From Pseudomonadota bacterium (GTDB lineage Bacteria > Pseudomonadota > Gammaproteobacteria > Steroidobacterales > Steroidobacteraceae): 46,621 nt of DNA. The position numbers and the translations under genes were made by a program. Each line of letters starts with the position of its first letter. The first letter of the stretch is position 1. Positions 1 through 9,287 of the stretch are shown here, piece by piece. The notes under the pieces are model-generated. The model worked only from the letters and a program-made list of their open reading frames with translations. It was not told where the DNA came from and ran no database searches. The stretch lies in contig JADIZR010000018.1 of assembly GCA_016704655.1 (NCBI GenBank), forward strand, positions 1 to 46,621, written 5' to 3'.

Positions 1-283
1 CGAGATGCCCTGCCTCGAGCCCGGCTACCAGAAGCATCTCCCGGCGCAGATCGGCTTCATCCGCGAGCAATCGACGGCCACGCTCGAGCAACAGACGCCC
101 AAACTCCGTCGGCTGAACACCCCGGGAATTTCGGTCGAACAGCCGTACTCCCAAGGTCCTTTCCAGCGCCGCGATGCTTCGCGACATCGTTGGCTGCGTG
201 ACATGCAACGCACGTGCAGCGCGCGCGAAATTTCGGTAACGCGCCAGTGCAATGGCATGCCGCATGAGCCTGAGGTCGATCAC
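1..283 (-). CDS. LysR-family transcriptional regulator, N-terminal part (runs off the window)
   Basis: Only the first ~94 residues are inside the window. They read as a typical LysR N-terminus: a start VIDLRLMRHAIALARYRN, then the winged helix-turn-helix with ALHVTQPTMSRSIAALE and the wing strand GVRLFDRNSRGVQPTEFG. The GTG at 283 is chosen because family members begin a few residues before the 'LRxxRxAIALA' segment; the ATG at 265 is an alternative. The effector-binding domain lies outside. The gene is divergent from the cytochrome c/ThDP enzyme operon starting at 409, with 125 bp between, the usual arrangement for a LysR protein controlling its neighbour. The inducer is unknown. Confidence 0.85.
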   Translation of the reverse strand, partial: MIDLRLMRHAIALARYRNFARAARALHVTQPTMSRSIAALERTLGVRLFDRNSRGVQPTEFGRLLLERGRRLLADEADLRREMLLVAGLEAGHL

Positions 284-408
284 GATACGCCGATGGTATC
301 AGAGCAATCCCGCGCGTGCATTGGACGTATGACCGCAGCGGGGCTAACAATGGGTTGGTCACAACATGCAGGCCGTCGCCCGTGATCGAAAATTGGGGGG
401 GAGCAAGC

Positions 409-786
409 GTGAAGCAGTACATCCTGTTACTCGGGTTGCTGGTCGCAACGGCAGTGCCCGTGCTGGCTGCCGCAATCATCGTGCCGAACACAGCGCAGTC
501 ACTTGAAAGGGGCCGCGAGTCGTTCGCGAGCAGGTGCGCGGAGTGCCACGGGCGAGACGGTAGGGGTCACGTGGAGGTGATCGCGGATGCGGGCGACCTG
601 ACCGAGCCACTTCTTTACCGCAACGGCAGCACCGACGAAGCCATCGACAGTTCGATTCGCGACGGCGCGGGCGCCGGGATGCCCGCCTACGGCAATGAGC
701 TCAAGAATCCCGACGACGTCGGGCACCTGCGCAACTACATCAAGAGCTTGTGGCCGGCCGATAAGCGTCCTCCGATCGAGAAGTAG
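409..786 (+). CDS. Small secreted mono-heme cytochrome c
   Basis: A 125-residue protein with a Sec signal peptide (hydrophobic ILLLGLLVATAVPVLA, cleavage near residue 21). It has one heme-attachment motif CAECH at residues 43-47 and a probable Met ligand in GMPAY (M91), so it should be a periplasmic class I cytochrome c. I chose the GTG at 409 because a strong purine-rich ribosome site (ggggggag) sits just upstream and the signal peptide starts there. Extending to the ATG at 316 would add 31 non-signal residues. It is the first gene of an apparent operon with the ThDP enzyme that starts 33 bp after its stop, which suggests it takes electrons from that enzyme. That link is inference. Confidence 0.85.
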   Translation: MKQYILLLGLLVATAVPVLAAAIIVPNTAQSLERGRESFASRCAECHGRDGRGHVEVIADAGDLTEPLLYRNGSTDEAIDSSIRDGAGAGMPAYGNELKNPDDVGHLRNYIKSLWPADKRPPIEK

Positions 787-818
787 CCGGTGCCAATCAA
801 TACAACGCGGAGTCGTCC

Positions 819-2808
819 ATGATTACTGAGTCGGAGAGCAAGAGTTCGCCGCCCGACGAGACCCCCGTCCACGTGTCGTCACGTCGGAACTTTCTGCGCC
901 TGTCCGCGGCGAGTCCTAGGTGCTGCAGCGACGGGCTTCTCGGCCGGCAGTGCGGCCGCACCCGACGCCGCTGCCGACGGAGCGATTCCTTCAATTCGAC
1001 TGGCCGAGGCATTCAAGCAGTCCTTGACCGAGGCACCTGCGTCGACCAGTTTCGAGGGTGCGGGCATGACCGGTGCCGAGGCTTTTGCCAACTTGTGCAG
1101 CAAGGAAGATCTCGCTGCCTTGTTCTGCTGCCCAGGCAACTACACTGTCATTAATGCGCTTGCGGCGGCAGGCATTCCCACTTACGGCGGCCGCACCGAA
1201 GGTGCAATGTGCGCCATGGCAGACGGATTCTCGCGCGCAACTGGCGAAGTCGTCGCCACCTCCGGCACTGAAGGGCCGGGCTTTGCTCATATGATCATGA
1301 ACATCGCGGCGGCGAATGCCGCACGCACGCCGCTGCTCGTGCTCGCCAGCAACATGACGCTGGCCGGCGATGACCGCGAGGCATTCATCCAGCAGGCGTA
1401 TCAGCAGCCAACCACCGAGGGAATCAAGAAGTACGGCAAGCGCATGATCGATCCAGCGCGTGTGCACGAGTATGGCGCCTATGCGTTTCGCTGCCTGAAA
1501 TCAGGCGTGCCGCAGCCGGTGCATCTCGACTTTCCGGCGGAAGTTGCCCGCGCACGATTCAAGTCCCCGACCGAGCTGCGCGACTTCTACGACAAGTCCA
1601 AGTACCGCAGCGAATCACGCGCCTCACCAGCCGCCAAGGACGTCGATACGGCCCTGGCCCTGATTGCGAAGTCCCAGCGGCCGCTGATCGTTGCCGGGCA
1701 AGGCGTGTTCCAGCGCAAAGGCTGGGACGCGCTGCGCAGGGCAGCGGAGAAAGCCGATATCGCGGTCGTCACTTCCGGACCGACCCGTGGCTTCTTTCCC
1801 GATGACCATCGACTGTCGATCGCGACAGCGCCGAACGCCCTGCTCTCCGCCGACCTCGTAATCTTCGTCGGCCAGTACTGCATGCCGAGTCCCGGTGAAT
1901 ACCGTCTGGATCCGCAGATCAAGGCCATTCGCGTGCATCCGGTGCAGGAAGACCTGGGCCGCAACTGGCCGCTGGACCTTGGTATCGTCAGCGACGAGGC
2001 CCTGTTCCTGGAGATCCTCGCTGACCGACTTCCCAAGGCGAAGCGAGACGCCTGGGTGGCCGAACTCACCAAAGCCCGGTCGGACTACCAAGCGCAGATC
2101 GATGAGATCTACAAACTCGGCCTCGATCACAGCGCGAAGACCGGCATGCTCCATCCGGCCGTGATCACACGCGACACGCAGAATTTCATCGACACACATC
2201 CTGACGGCCGGCAGTCGATCGCGACGGGTCTCGGCGGTTGGACCATCGGCTTGTTCGCCGGACGCTATATGCGTGCCTATCGGCCGGCGCAGGAAATATT
2301 GCCGCCCTACCAGTACGGTGCCATTGGCCCCGACATGGCAATGATGATGGGCGTCTCGTGCGCCGTGCAGCGGGGAGTCGGTCCGCAGAAGGGCTACGAG
2401 GGTACACCGACAATCTGCATTACCTCGGACGCCGGCGCGGCCTATAGCCTCATGGAACTGGACACCGCGATCAAGTACAGTTGGCCAACCATCACTATCG
2501 TGTACAACAACAATGCCTGGGGCGTGTGGCCGCACGCGTCCCGTTCGGCACGGTCGATGCACATGTATCTGTTCCAAGAGCATCTGCGCTACGACCAGAT
2601 GGCTACCGCACTCGGCGCCCGGGGTGAATACGTCCGCACGCCGGCGGATTTCCGTGCAGCGTTGGCCCGCGCCTACAAGGCGGGCCGCGACGACAAGGCC
2701 TCGACGTTGATCAACTGCCAGGCCATCAAGGAATTCACCAGCGGCAAGGACTATCCGCCGGGCGTATCGCTGAACGCAGAGCCGGGCGCGGGGGCGATTG
2801 CGCATTGA
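819..2808 (+). CDS. Thiamine-diphosphate-dependent enzyme with twin-arginine leader (frameshifted in the leader)
   Basis: From 1024 on there is an intact 594-residue ThDP enzyme of the acetolactate synthase/benzoylformate decarboxylase superfamily. The cofactor-activating Glu is in GGRTEGAMCAMADGF (E59 counted from 1024). The metal/diphosphate motif is the variant SDAG (468-471) followed 26 residues later by NNN (495-497), where the family usually has GDG...NN. Upstream, an ATG at 819 with a GGAG site opens SSRRNFLRLSAA, a twin-arginine signal, and the continuation VLGAAATGFSAGSAAA is in the other frame. Joining them needs a +1 shift (one surplus base) near 909-915. The mature enzyme would then be exported folded to the periplasm, next to the cytochrome c encoded just upstream. 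The substrate is unknown. If the frameshift is real, only a leaderless product from TTG 1024 or later could be made. Confidence 0.8.
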
Positions 2809-3293
2809 TCGAACAGCAACTTGTTGGTGCGTTGATTGACGACTACGTTGCGCGCGGCGTGTTTCGTGGCACTGCCTTGCCGTCGAACAGGGCGACCCTC
2901 GAAAGCTACGGTATCGTCTGGTTCCGGGGCCAAGTCATGCGTCTCGATGTCGATGCCCGTCGGGTTAGGGTCTGCCTGCAGGACGTGCTGCCACCGATCG
3001 CGCCCCGATCAAGGATCGATCGCGACTTGCGCAACTGGTTGCGATCACGCGAGTCACCGGACTTGCCGGCACATCGCAGCATCGATCCGCTGCAATTCAA
3101 GACCGAATTGCGTCGCGCGGGAGGGCGGCTGCAACTCACTGTAACCAGCCGGTCCGGTGCGGCCGACGAAGCGACGCGTAAGCTGCTCCGCCTCGTCAAC
3201 GAACTGTATCTGGACTTCCTTGCCGCGCCCGAGCGTTACGACTGGATTGTAGCGACATTGGACCTCGATCCGGATCAACCGCGCTGGCCGTAG
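2805..3293 (+). CDS. Hypothetical protein coupled to the ThDP enzyme
   Basis: A 162-residue protein that I do not recognise. It has no signal peptide, membrane segment or cysteine motif. It is rich in Arg, Asp and Leu, and has a predicted helical C-terminal third (EATRKLLRLVNELYLDFLAAPERYDW). The reading frame opens with a TTG that overlaps the TGA of the ThDP gene (TTGA at 2805-2808), suggesting translational coupling. No better start with a ribosome site is visible downstream. Strict co-occurrence with the upstream enzyme would suggest an accessory or assembly protein, but the sequence itself shows no function. Confidence 0.6.
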   Translation: MIEQQLVGALIDDYVARGVFRGTALPSNRATLESYGIVWFRGQVMRLDVDARRVRVCLQDVLPPIAPRSRIDRDLRNWLRSRESPDLPAHRSIDPLQFKTELRRAGGRLQLTVTSRSGAADEATRKLLRLVNELYLDFLAAPERYDWIVATLDLDPDQPRWP

Positions 3294-3415
3294 ATCCCGA
3301 AGGCCCGCGCGCTGGCGGGCGAGCTGCTGTAGCGCCCGCGGGGCGCCTGTATCGGCTAGTCGCCTCGCATGCTGATCGTCATAATCGGCCAACGATATAC
3401 ATGGGGAGTGCCGTA

Positions 3416-4473
3416 ATGATGCCTTTGCAAATGGCTTCGCGTCGGGGGTTCCTGCGTCTACTCGGCACTGCGCTCGTCGCATTGGCGATTGGCGCATTGG
3501 CCATTGGCGCATTGTCGGGCTGTGCCAGCACCCCGACACGGCCGCTGGCCGCGCCGCCACCGACCCGCTGCCCTCCTGGAACGACACCGCACCTAAGCAA
3601 TCGATCGTGACCTTCGTCGAGCGGGTCACCCGTGAAGGCTCGCCGGATTTCGTGCCGGTGCCCGAGCGCATCGCGGTGTTCGACAACGACGGCACGCTGT
3701 GGGCCGAGCAGCCGATGTACTTCCAGGGCTTCTTCGTGATCGACCGGGTGAAGGCGCTGGGCCCGCAGCATCCCGAGTGGCAAACGAAGGAGCCGTTTGC
3801 CTCCGTGCGGAAGGGCGACATCAAGGGCGTGGCCGCCGCGGGTGAGAAGGGCGCCATGGAAATGCTCGCGGCGACCCACACGGGCATGACCACCGAGGAA
3901 TTCACGAGAACCGTCAGTGACTGGATCGCGACGGCGCGGCACCCGGGCACCGGCAAACTCTATACGGACATGGTCTACCAGCCGATGCTGGAACTGCTCG
4001 CCTACCTGCGCGCCAACGGCTTCAAGACTTTCATCGTATCGGGCGGCGGGAGCGAGTTCATGCGCCCTTGGACCGAACGCGTGTACGGCATCCCGCCCGA
4101 GCAGGTGGTCGGTAGCAGCGTGAGGATGAAGCTCGAGATGCGGGACGGCCGCCCCGTTCTCGTCAAGCTACCGGAGATCGACTTGAACGACGACAAGGAC
4201 GGCAAGCCGGTCGGAATTCAGAGCCGGATCGGCCGCCGCCCAGTGATGGCCTTTGGCAATTCGGATGGTGACCTGCAGATGCTGCAGTGGACAACGGCCG
4301 GCGACGGGCCGCGCTTTGCCATGTACGTCCATCACACCGACGCCGCGCGCGAATGGGCCTACGATCGCGACTCGCACGTCGGGCGACTCGACAAGGGACT
4401 CGACGAAGCAGCAGCAAAAGACTGGACCGTAGTCAGCATGGGGGAAGACTGGAAGACGATCTATCGGAACTAA
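3416..4473 (+). CDS. HAD-superfamily phosphatase-like lipoprotein (frameshifted after the signal)
   Basis: The catalytic part (288 residues from GTG 3607) carries HAD motif I FDNDGT, motif II in FIVSGGG and motif IV GNSDGD, so it should be a Mg-dependent phosphohydrolase of the phosphoserine-phosphatase type. In front lies MASRRGFLRLLG followed by a hydrophobic run and the lipobox LSGCAS, a lipoprotein signal with a twin-arginine motif. The start ATG 3416 has a GGGGAG site 8 bases upstream. The signal is in frame 2 and the enzyme in frame 1. The linker reads AATDPLPSWNDTAPKQSIV in the enzyme frame, as homologues do, so one base is probably missing near 3550-3560. The product would be anchored in the envelope. 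If the shift is genuine, only a cytoplasmic form from GTG 3607 remains. The substrate is unknown. Confidence 0.8.
3479..3523 (+). repeat. 15-bp in-frame tandem repeat in the lipoprotein signal
   Basis: Two nearly identical 15-base units (gcattggcgattggc, gcattggccattggc) and a diverged third (gcattgtcgggctgt) encode ALAIG-ALAIG-ALSGC, the hydrophobic core and lipobox of the signal peptide. Gain or loss of a unit keeps the frame and changes the length of the hydrophobic region by five residues. Confidence 0.8.
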
Positions 4474-4943
4474 GGCAGGACTTCAGGGCTCTCGGCGCGC
4501 GCATTTTCGAGGTCGCTGAAAGCGATGCGATGGGTGCCGGACGATCGACACCACTCGTCTGCCGGGCCGACGTGAAGGAACAGCGCTTCGGGCGTCCTCA
4601 ACGCACGGCCATCGTGCTCGTGTGTGTCCTTGCACTCGGACGCTTACCGTCAATCATGGGCCGATGAATATGCCGCTTCGGAAAGACGTGATTGCGGGCA
4701 GCGACCACCGCGGGACCCGCGGATAAGCGAGCCGAAATTCTCGAGCAACGACCGCTATCGGCACGCACCTCGTACGACTGCTTGTGGCCGGCTTTTCCCG
4801 TTCGCGAATGTCTGCTTTCTACCCGAACTCGCAGCACCGGCCAACACGGCTTGGTGAACGAGCCAAGAATAGCGCCTCTGGGCTGTGCCGGGAGTCCGAC
4901 TCTCCGTTGCCGCGTCAGTGGGAGAAGGCAGAAGTGGGCTCGT

Positions 4944-5206
4944 CGCCGCAGGCTCCGTGTGTCTTTCCGCGCTTCGTGTCGGACGCCGCAGCTCGAACGC
5001 AGGCGCGAGGCGGCGCCGCGTTTTCCGACCAGTCACGGGCACCATCGCCTCGCGCCCGTTCGAGCAAGGCTCGCCTCCGCGAAATAGGGGACGCTCACCT
5101 ATTTCACCCATTTGTCGGAAATAGATGGGAAATAGGTGAGCGTCCCCTGTTTCGCAGCGATGCGCGGTAGACCCGGAGCGCGGAAAGACACACGGAGCCT
5201 GCGGCG
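4944..5206. repeat. 263-bp element bounded by perfect 30-bp inverted repeats
   Basis: Positions 4944-4973 (begins cgccgcaggctccgtgtgtc) and 5177-5206 (ends acacacggagcctgcggcg) are exact reverse complements over 30 bases, and pairing stops immediately on both sides. They enclose the 27-bp hairpin at 5079-5155. The span has no gene. This looks like a small non-autonomous element or a REP/BIME-like structure, but I see no clear target-site duplication. Confidence 0.75.
5079..5155. repeat. REP-like hairpin, 27-bp arms
   Basis: Arms 5079-5105 and 5129-5155 pair at 26 of 27 positions around a 23-base loop. The core ggggacgctcacctattt is of the kind often found as repeated palindromes beside IS200-like (Y1, RAYT) transposases in gammaproteobacteria. 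That resemblance is from memory, and no transposase is in the window. Confidence 0.7.
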
Positions 5207-5230
5207 GCAGGCCGATTCACTCTGCGTGCA

Positions 5231-5259
5231 GCCTCTCCCGGCATCATGCCGGGAGAGGC
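5231..5259 (-). terminator. Terminator-like hairpin after the TonB receptor gene
   Basis: gcctctcccggcat and atgccgggagaggc form a perfect 14-bp stem about a single base (in practice a 12-bp stem with a 5-base loop). It starts 6 bases past the receptor stop codon. There is no T-run, so it is either a weak intrinsic terminator or an mRNA 3'-end stabiliser. Confidence 0.55.
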
Positions 5260-5265
5260 GCAACG

Positions 5266-7707
5266 TCAGAACGCGACGCGGAAATCGAAGCCCCAGGTGC
5301 GGGGCTCCGAAATCGACGCGAACGGTGTGCCGAACGTGTTGGCCGTGATGTTGTTCACGCCGGTCACATACTGATCGTCGAACACGTTGGTCACGAACGC
5401 CGCCACGCCGTAGCGATCTCCGGCGCTGTACCACGCCAGTCGCAGGTCCGTGCGGTTCGTCGCCTCGCCCACCTGGAAGTTCGGGCTGGTCTGGCAGGTG
5501 CCCTGCAGCTGGGAATCGGCATTGCAGCGCGATTCACCACGGTAGGCGTGCATCGCCGATAGGTCGAGCTTGCCGTAAGTGCCGAACGACCAGACGTAAC
5601 TGGCGCCGAGGGAGGACGACCAGCGCGGTTCGCCGGTCGGCTCGCCCGACAGGTCGACGCCGCCTGCCGTGACGTAATCTTTATAGGTCGAGTCGATGTA
5701 GGCGAGGTTCGCCGTCAGGGTGAAAGCGTCCACGGGTTGCCAGCGCGCGTCGACGTCGACACCGTAAGCCTCGTCGTCGCTGGAATCGACCAGGTACCTG
5801 CAGACCTCGCCAGCGGGGCACTCGAGCGAGATCGACTGCTTGTCGTAGTAGACGTAGTAGAAGACCGAGGCGTTGACGATCAGGCCGATGTCCGCGAACA
5901 GGCTCTTCACGCCGCCCTCGACGTTCCAGACGTCCTCGTTGTCGAACCTGGACAGCGGTTGCACGCTGTTGAAGCCGCCGGCCTTGTAACCCTTTGCCAG
6001 CGACCCGAACACCATCACGTCCGGCGTAACCTTGTAGTCGATCACCAGGCGCGGGCTGATGTCGTCCCACGAGTCCTGCAACTTCACCTTCTGCCCCTCG
6101 ATCGTCTGCCCGTTGATTGGCGGGAAGGCAAACACGACGTCGAAGTTGTAGGCCTCCGGCGGAATCGGCCATGCGGGATCGGCAAAGAATCCGCCGGCCT
6201 CCAGGGCTGCGACGGTAGCGTCCAGTTCCGGCGCCTGCCGCGGGCCGTTCAGCCAGCTGAACTCCTTTTCGTCGTGCGTGTAGCGCAAGCCGAACGTGAC
6301 GTTCATGCGGTCGGTCGCGTGCCAGATGACGTCACCGAACAGCGCCGTCGCCTCGAACGTGCCCTCGTTGTTCATCACCTCGCGCCACGGCAGCCCGCGC
6401 ATCGTCAGCGGAATCTGGTAGGCGGCGAGCACGTCGCTGGTAAAACCGAACAGCGTGCCGTCGGGCGTGCCGACGAGCCCGAGGTTGCGCAGCACGGTGT
6501 CGATGCTGTCGGTGAAAGCGTGCGTGTCGCTCGCCTGCTTCGCGTCCTCCGAGTAGTAACTCACGCCTGCCACCCAGTCGACGGCGTCGCTCTGGCCCGA
6601 GAGCTTGAACTCCTGGTAGAAGCTCGTGTTGTCCTCGATGTTGGCGGTGTCGAAATACAGCGCTATGCGGTTGGTGCCGTCTTCGTCCTCGCGGTTGACC
6701 GTCTCGAACGTCCGCCACGCGGTGGTCGAACGGAAGTCCGACCAGCTGAACGCGTGATCGATGAAGAGCGTCGCCGCATCCAGCTTGCGCGATTCCTCGT
6801 TGCCGACGACGTCGTTGTAGACCGGGGCCTTGAGTGGATCGAGGTAAGTCGCGGGATCCGGCGGGAACGGCGCGTTCGTGCCGCTGGCGTCGAGCGCGAC
6901 CAGGCCGATCGCAGGACGCGCGAGCTGGTCGATCTGGTCATGGTCCCAGGTCAGCGTAGCCGACGTTTCGTCGGTGATGTCCCACTTGAGCGCGGCACGC
7001 ATGGCCCAGTTTTCCTCCGGCCAGAGGTCCTTGCCCGTCGCAGCATCCTGCACCCAGCCGTCGCTCTGGTTCCAGACGCCATTCACGCGCAGCGCAACGG
7101 TATCGCTGAGCGGCACGTTGACCATGCCGTCGATCCGCCGCTTGTTGTTCTCGCCGAGGCGCACTTTCACCAATCCGTCGAATTCGTCCGCCGGCTGGCG
7201 TGTCACGATCGACACGGCGCCCGCCGCGCTATTGCGTCCGAAAAGCGTGCCTTGCGGTCCCTTCAGCACCTCGATGCGCTCGATGTCGTTGAACGCCAGC
7301 AGCGACGACCCGGACCGCGCCGAATAGACGCCGTCGACATAGACGCCGACCGCGGAATCCGTGCCGACGCCGAAGTCGCTGGTCTGGACACCACGGATCT
7401 GGTACTTCGGTTGCGTCGGGCTGTCGCTCGAGACGACCAGGCCGGGCACGAAACCGTTCAGGTCGCCCATGTCCTCGGCCGCCACGTCGTTCAGCAGATC
7501 GTTGCCGACGACCTGGATTGCGATCGGCACGTCCTGCAGCGCCTGCTCGCGCCGCTGTGCGGTGACCACGACTACTTCGAGCGTGGACGAGACCGCCGCT
7601 GCGTCCTGAGCGACGACCGGTCGCGGTGCGACGAGCGCCGCGAATGCGGCGTTGCTGGCGAGTACGGCCGCGATGGCGCGCGTCAGCTTGCGATTGCGTT
7701 GCATCAT
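5266..7707 (-). CDS. TonB-dependent outer-membrane receptor
   Basis: About 813 residues: signal peptide ending near VVAQDAAA, a TonB-box-like EVVVVTAQRR, a plug domain (DVPIAIQVVGND ... IERIEVLKGPQGTLFGRNSAAGAVSIVT) and a 22-strand barrel ending in an aromatic residue (DFRVAF). The protein should import a bulky or scarce substrate across the outer membrane using TonB energy; sequence does not tell which. I chose ATG 7707 because GGGGGAA lies just upstream; the ATG at 7731 lacks a ribosome site, and a second ATG follows at 7704. It is the last gene of a minus-strand cluster behind three cytochrome-type genes, which is unusual company for a receptor and suggests the ligand is processed by a periplasmic redox chain. 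Confidence 0.93.
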   Translation of the reverse strand: MMQRNRKLTRAIAAVLASNAAFAALVAPRPVVAQDAAAVSSTLEVVVVTAQRREQALQDVPIAIQVVGNDLLNDVAAEDMGDLNGFVPGLVVSSDSPTQPKYQIRGVQTSDFGVGTDSAVGVYVDGVYSARSGSSLLAFNDIERIEVLKGPQGTLFGRNSAAGAVSIVTRQPADEFDGLVKVRLGENNKRRIDGMVNVPLSDTVALRVNGVWNQSDGWVQDAATGKDLWPEENWAMRAALKWDITDETSATLTWDHDQIDQLARPAIGLVALDASGTNAPFPPDPATYLDPLKAPVYNDVVGNEESRKLDAATLFIDHAFSWSDFRSTTAWRTFETVNREDEDGTNRIALYFDTANIEDNTSFYQEFKLSGQSDAVDWVAGVSYYSEDAKQASDTHAFTDSIDTVLRNLGLVGTPDGTLFGFTSDVLAAYQIPLTMRGLPWREVMNNEGTFEATALFGDVIWHATDRMNVTFGLRYTHDEKEFSWLNGPRQAPELDATVAALEAGGFFADPAWPIPPEAYNFDVVFAFPPINGQTIEGQKVKLQDSWDDISPRLVIDYKVTPDVMVFGSLAKGYKAGGFNSVQPLSRFDNEDVWNVEGGVKSLFADIGLIVNASVFYYVYYDKQSISLECPAGEVCRYLVDSSDDEAYGVDVDARWQPVDAFTLTANLAYIDSTYKDYVTAGGVDLSGEPTGEPRWSSSLGASYVWSFGTYGKLDLSAMHAYRGESRCNADSQLQGTCQTSPNFQVGEATNRTDLRLAWYSAGDRYGVAAFVTNVFDDQYVTGVNNITANTFGTPFASISEPRTWGFDFRVAF

Positions 7708-7746
7708 CGATTCCCCCAATGAGTTTTTCATCTTGTTGCAGTCGGT

Positions 7747-9287
7747 TCAGTTCTTGACGGCCAGCATGTACTCCGCGACCGCGAGGCGCGTCTCCGGATC
7801 GAGGTAGTCCTGTGGCGGCATTTCCGGGTAGTCCGGCCGCTTCTTGACAGGCTGCGCGATGTAGTCGGCGAGCCCCTGCGGGTTGTCGAGGTAGAGTGCC
7901 TGGATCACCTGCACCGGCGGCCCGATCATGCGGCCGTTGTAGATGTGGCAGCCGCTGCAGATGCCGAGGAACGCGACCTTGCCGCGCTCGCTGATGTCGA
8001 TCTGCGCGGCGGCACCGGCGGCAGCAGGTAGGTGGAGACGTTGGCCGTGTGTGTGAAGTCGCACTCGCCGAAATCCCCGACGCCGGCCGTGACGTACTGG
8101 TGCCGGTTGACGATGCAGCTGCCCGGACTGGGGCCGACCCGGATGATGTCGAGGTTCTTTCCGCCCTTGCCTTCGGCCAGCAGCAGCGCCTTGCCCTCCG
8201 GGATCGTCTCGTAGCCGTTATTGAGCATCACGTTGTCCAGCAGCCGCACACGGTCCGAGTTCGGCTCGGACTCGGGGTCGACCGTAATGTTGGCCGCGTG
8301 GCCGTGATCGGTGACGATGACTCCCGCCACTTTGTTGCCCGAGATGACGTTACCCTCAATCACGACGTCGTCCGCTGCCATGACCAGGACGCCCGTGCCG
8401 GACGGGATCCCTGCCACGGTCGAGCCGGGCGCGCCGAAATTCTTGGTGTTGTTGTTGACGACGAAATTGTGCCGGAAGATCACGTCCTGCGTGGTCTTGA
8501 TCGGCAGGCCCGGCGTGACGAACGCCAGCAGGCCGCCCGAGTTGTCGTGCACGTAGTTGTTCTCGACGATCGCGTGGCGGCTGTTCTCGATCTCGATGCC
8601 GGCCACGCTGTCGAACACCTCGTTGTGCGCGACGTGGACGTTGTCGCTCATGCCGACGTAGATTGCCGCGTCGGCGATGCCCGAAACGACGTTGTGCTCG
8701 ACCACGCCGTTCTGGCCGAGCTGCGGGAAGATGCCGTAGACGCCGGTGTCGACGATCACGTTGTTGCGGATCTCGAAGTTGTTGCCGGCCTGGCCCATCA
8801 CGCCGTTGCCCTTGTAGTTGCGGATCTCCAGGTTCTCGACGACGAAGTTGTTGCCGGAATAGAGAATCGCGTCGTTGAGCTGCTTCTTGCCGTCGAGTAC
8901 CGGGCGGCGGCCCGCTTCGATGACGCCGATGATCCGGATGTTGTCCTTGTCAATGTAGACCGTCTCGGAGTACGTGCCGGGCATCACGCGGATCGTCGTG
9001 CCGGGCTCGGCGTTCTTGACGGCCTGCAGGATCGACTCCCCGTCCTTGACGACGACGGAGTGGGGGCCCGGGGCCCCCGCCACGGACTTGAGCGAACCCG
9101 CGTTCGCGGCAGCCTTCACCTTCTCGGCCGCCTCGCCTTCGGCCTTGAACCCGCCGCTATACTCCGCGCCGCCGGCGGACGAAGTGATCACCATGTCCGA
9201 CTTCGAAGCCCGCCCGAGGTAGGCGCCGCCCGCAAACGCGGCTGCGATTGCAGCGATGGCGAGTACGGTCTTGACGATCTTGTTCAT
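7747..9287 (-). CDS. Secreted parallel beta-helix protein fused to a C-terminal cytochrome c domain (frameshifted at the junction)
   Basis: The first ~430 residues have an N-terminal membrane anchor or signal (IVKTVLAIAAIAAAFAGGAYLG) and a right-handed beta-helix with repeated 'N-x-V-x-x-N/G' rungs (NNFEIRNNVIVDTG, NGVVEHNVVSG, NVHVAHNEVFDS). It belongs to the uncharacterised beta-helix family distantly related to NosD. After CDFTHTANVSTYLLPP the frame changes. One missing base near 8006-8026 reconnects it to AAAQIDISERGKVAFLGICSGCH...PEMPPQDYL, a mono-heme domain with CSGCH and a Met ligand. The heme part has no signal of its own, so a fusion is the best reading. The junction is a short GCCGCC-type repeat. 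It probably acts in the periplasm as sugar- or surface-binding plus electron transfer; the function is unknown. Confidence 0.75.

Larger units (their letters stand above)
4474..5265. other. Non-coding gap with a nested inverted-repeat element
   Basis: No convincing gene lies in these 792 bases. The open frames present have no start signals, no recognisable domains and poor amino-acid composition. The first ~470 bases show no structure I can name. From 4944 onward the gap is taken up by the repeats listed separately: a 30-bp inverted repeat, an inner 27-bp hairpin, and a terminator-like hairpin next to the TonB receptor stop. Confidence 0.6.

Noticed and set aside
4692..5087. Possible small plus-strand gene in the 4.5-5.3 kb gap
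   Set aside because: The frame lacks a ribosome site, its composition is odd (many Arg and Ser) and it runs into the inverted-repeat element.
5737..7722. 661-codon open frame on the plus strand
   Set aside because: It is antisense to the TonB receptor, has no recognisable domain and is rich in Arg, Val and Asp. It is a by-product of GC-rich third positions in the real gene.
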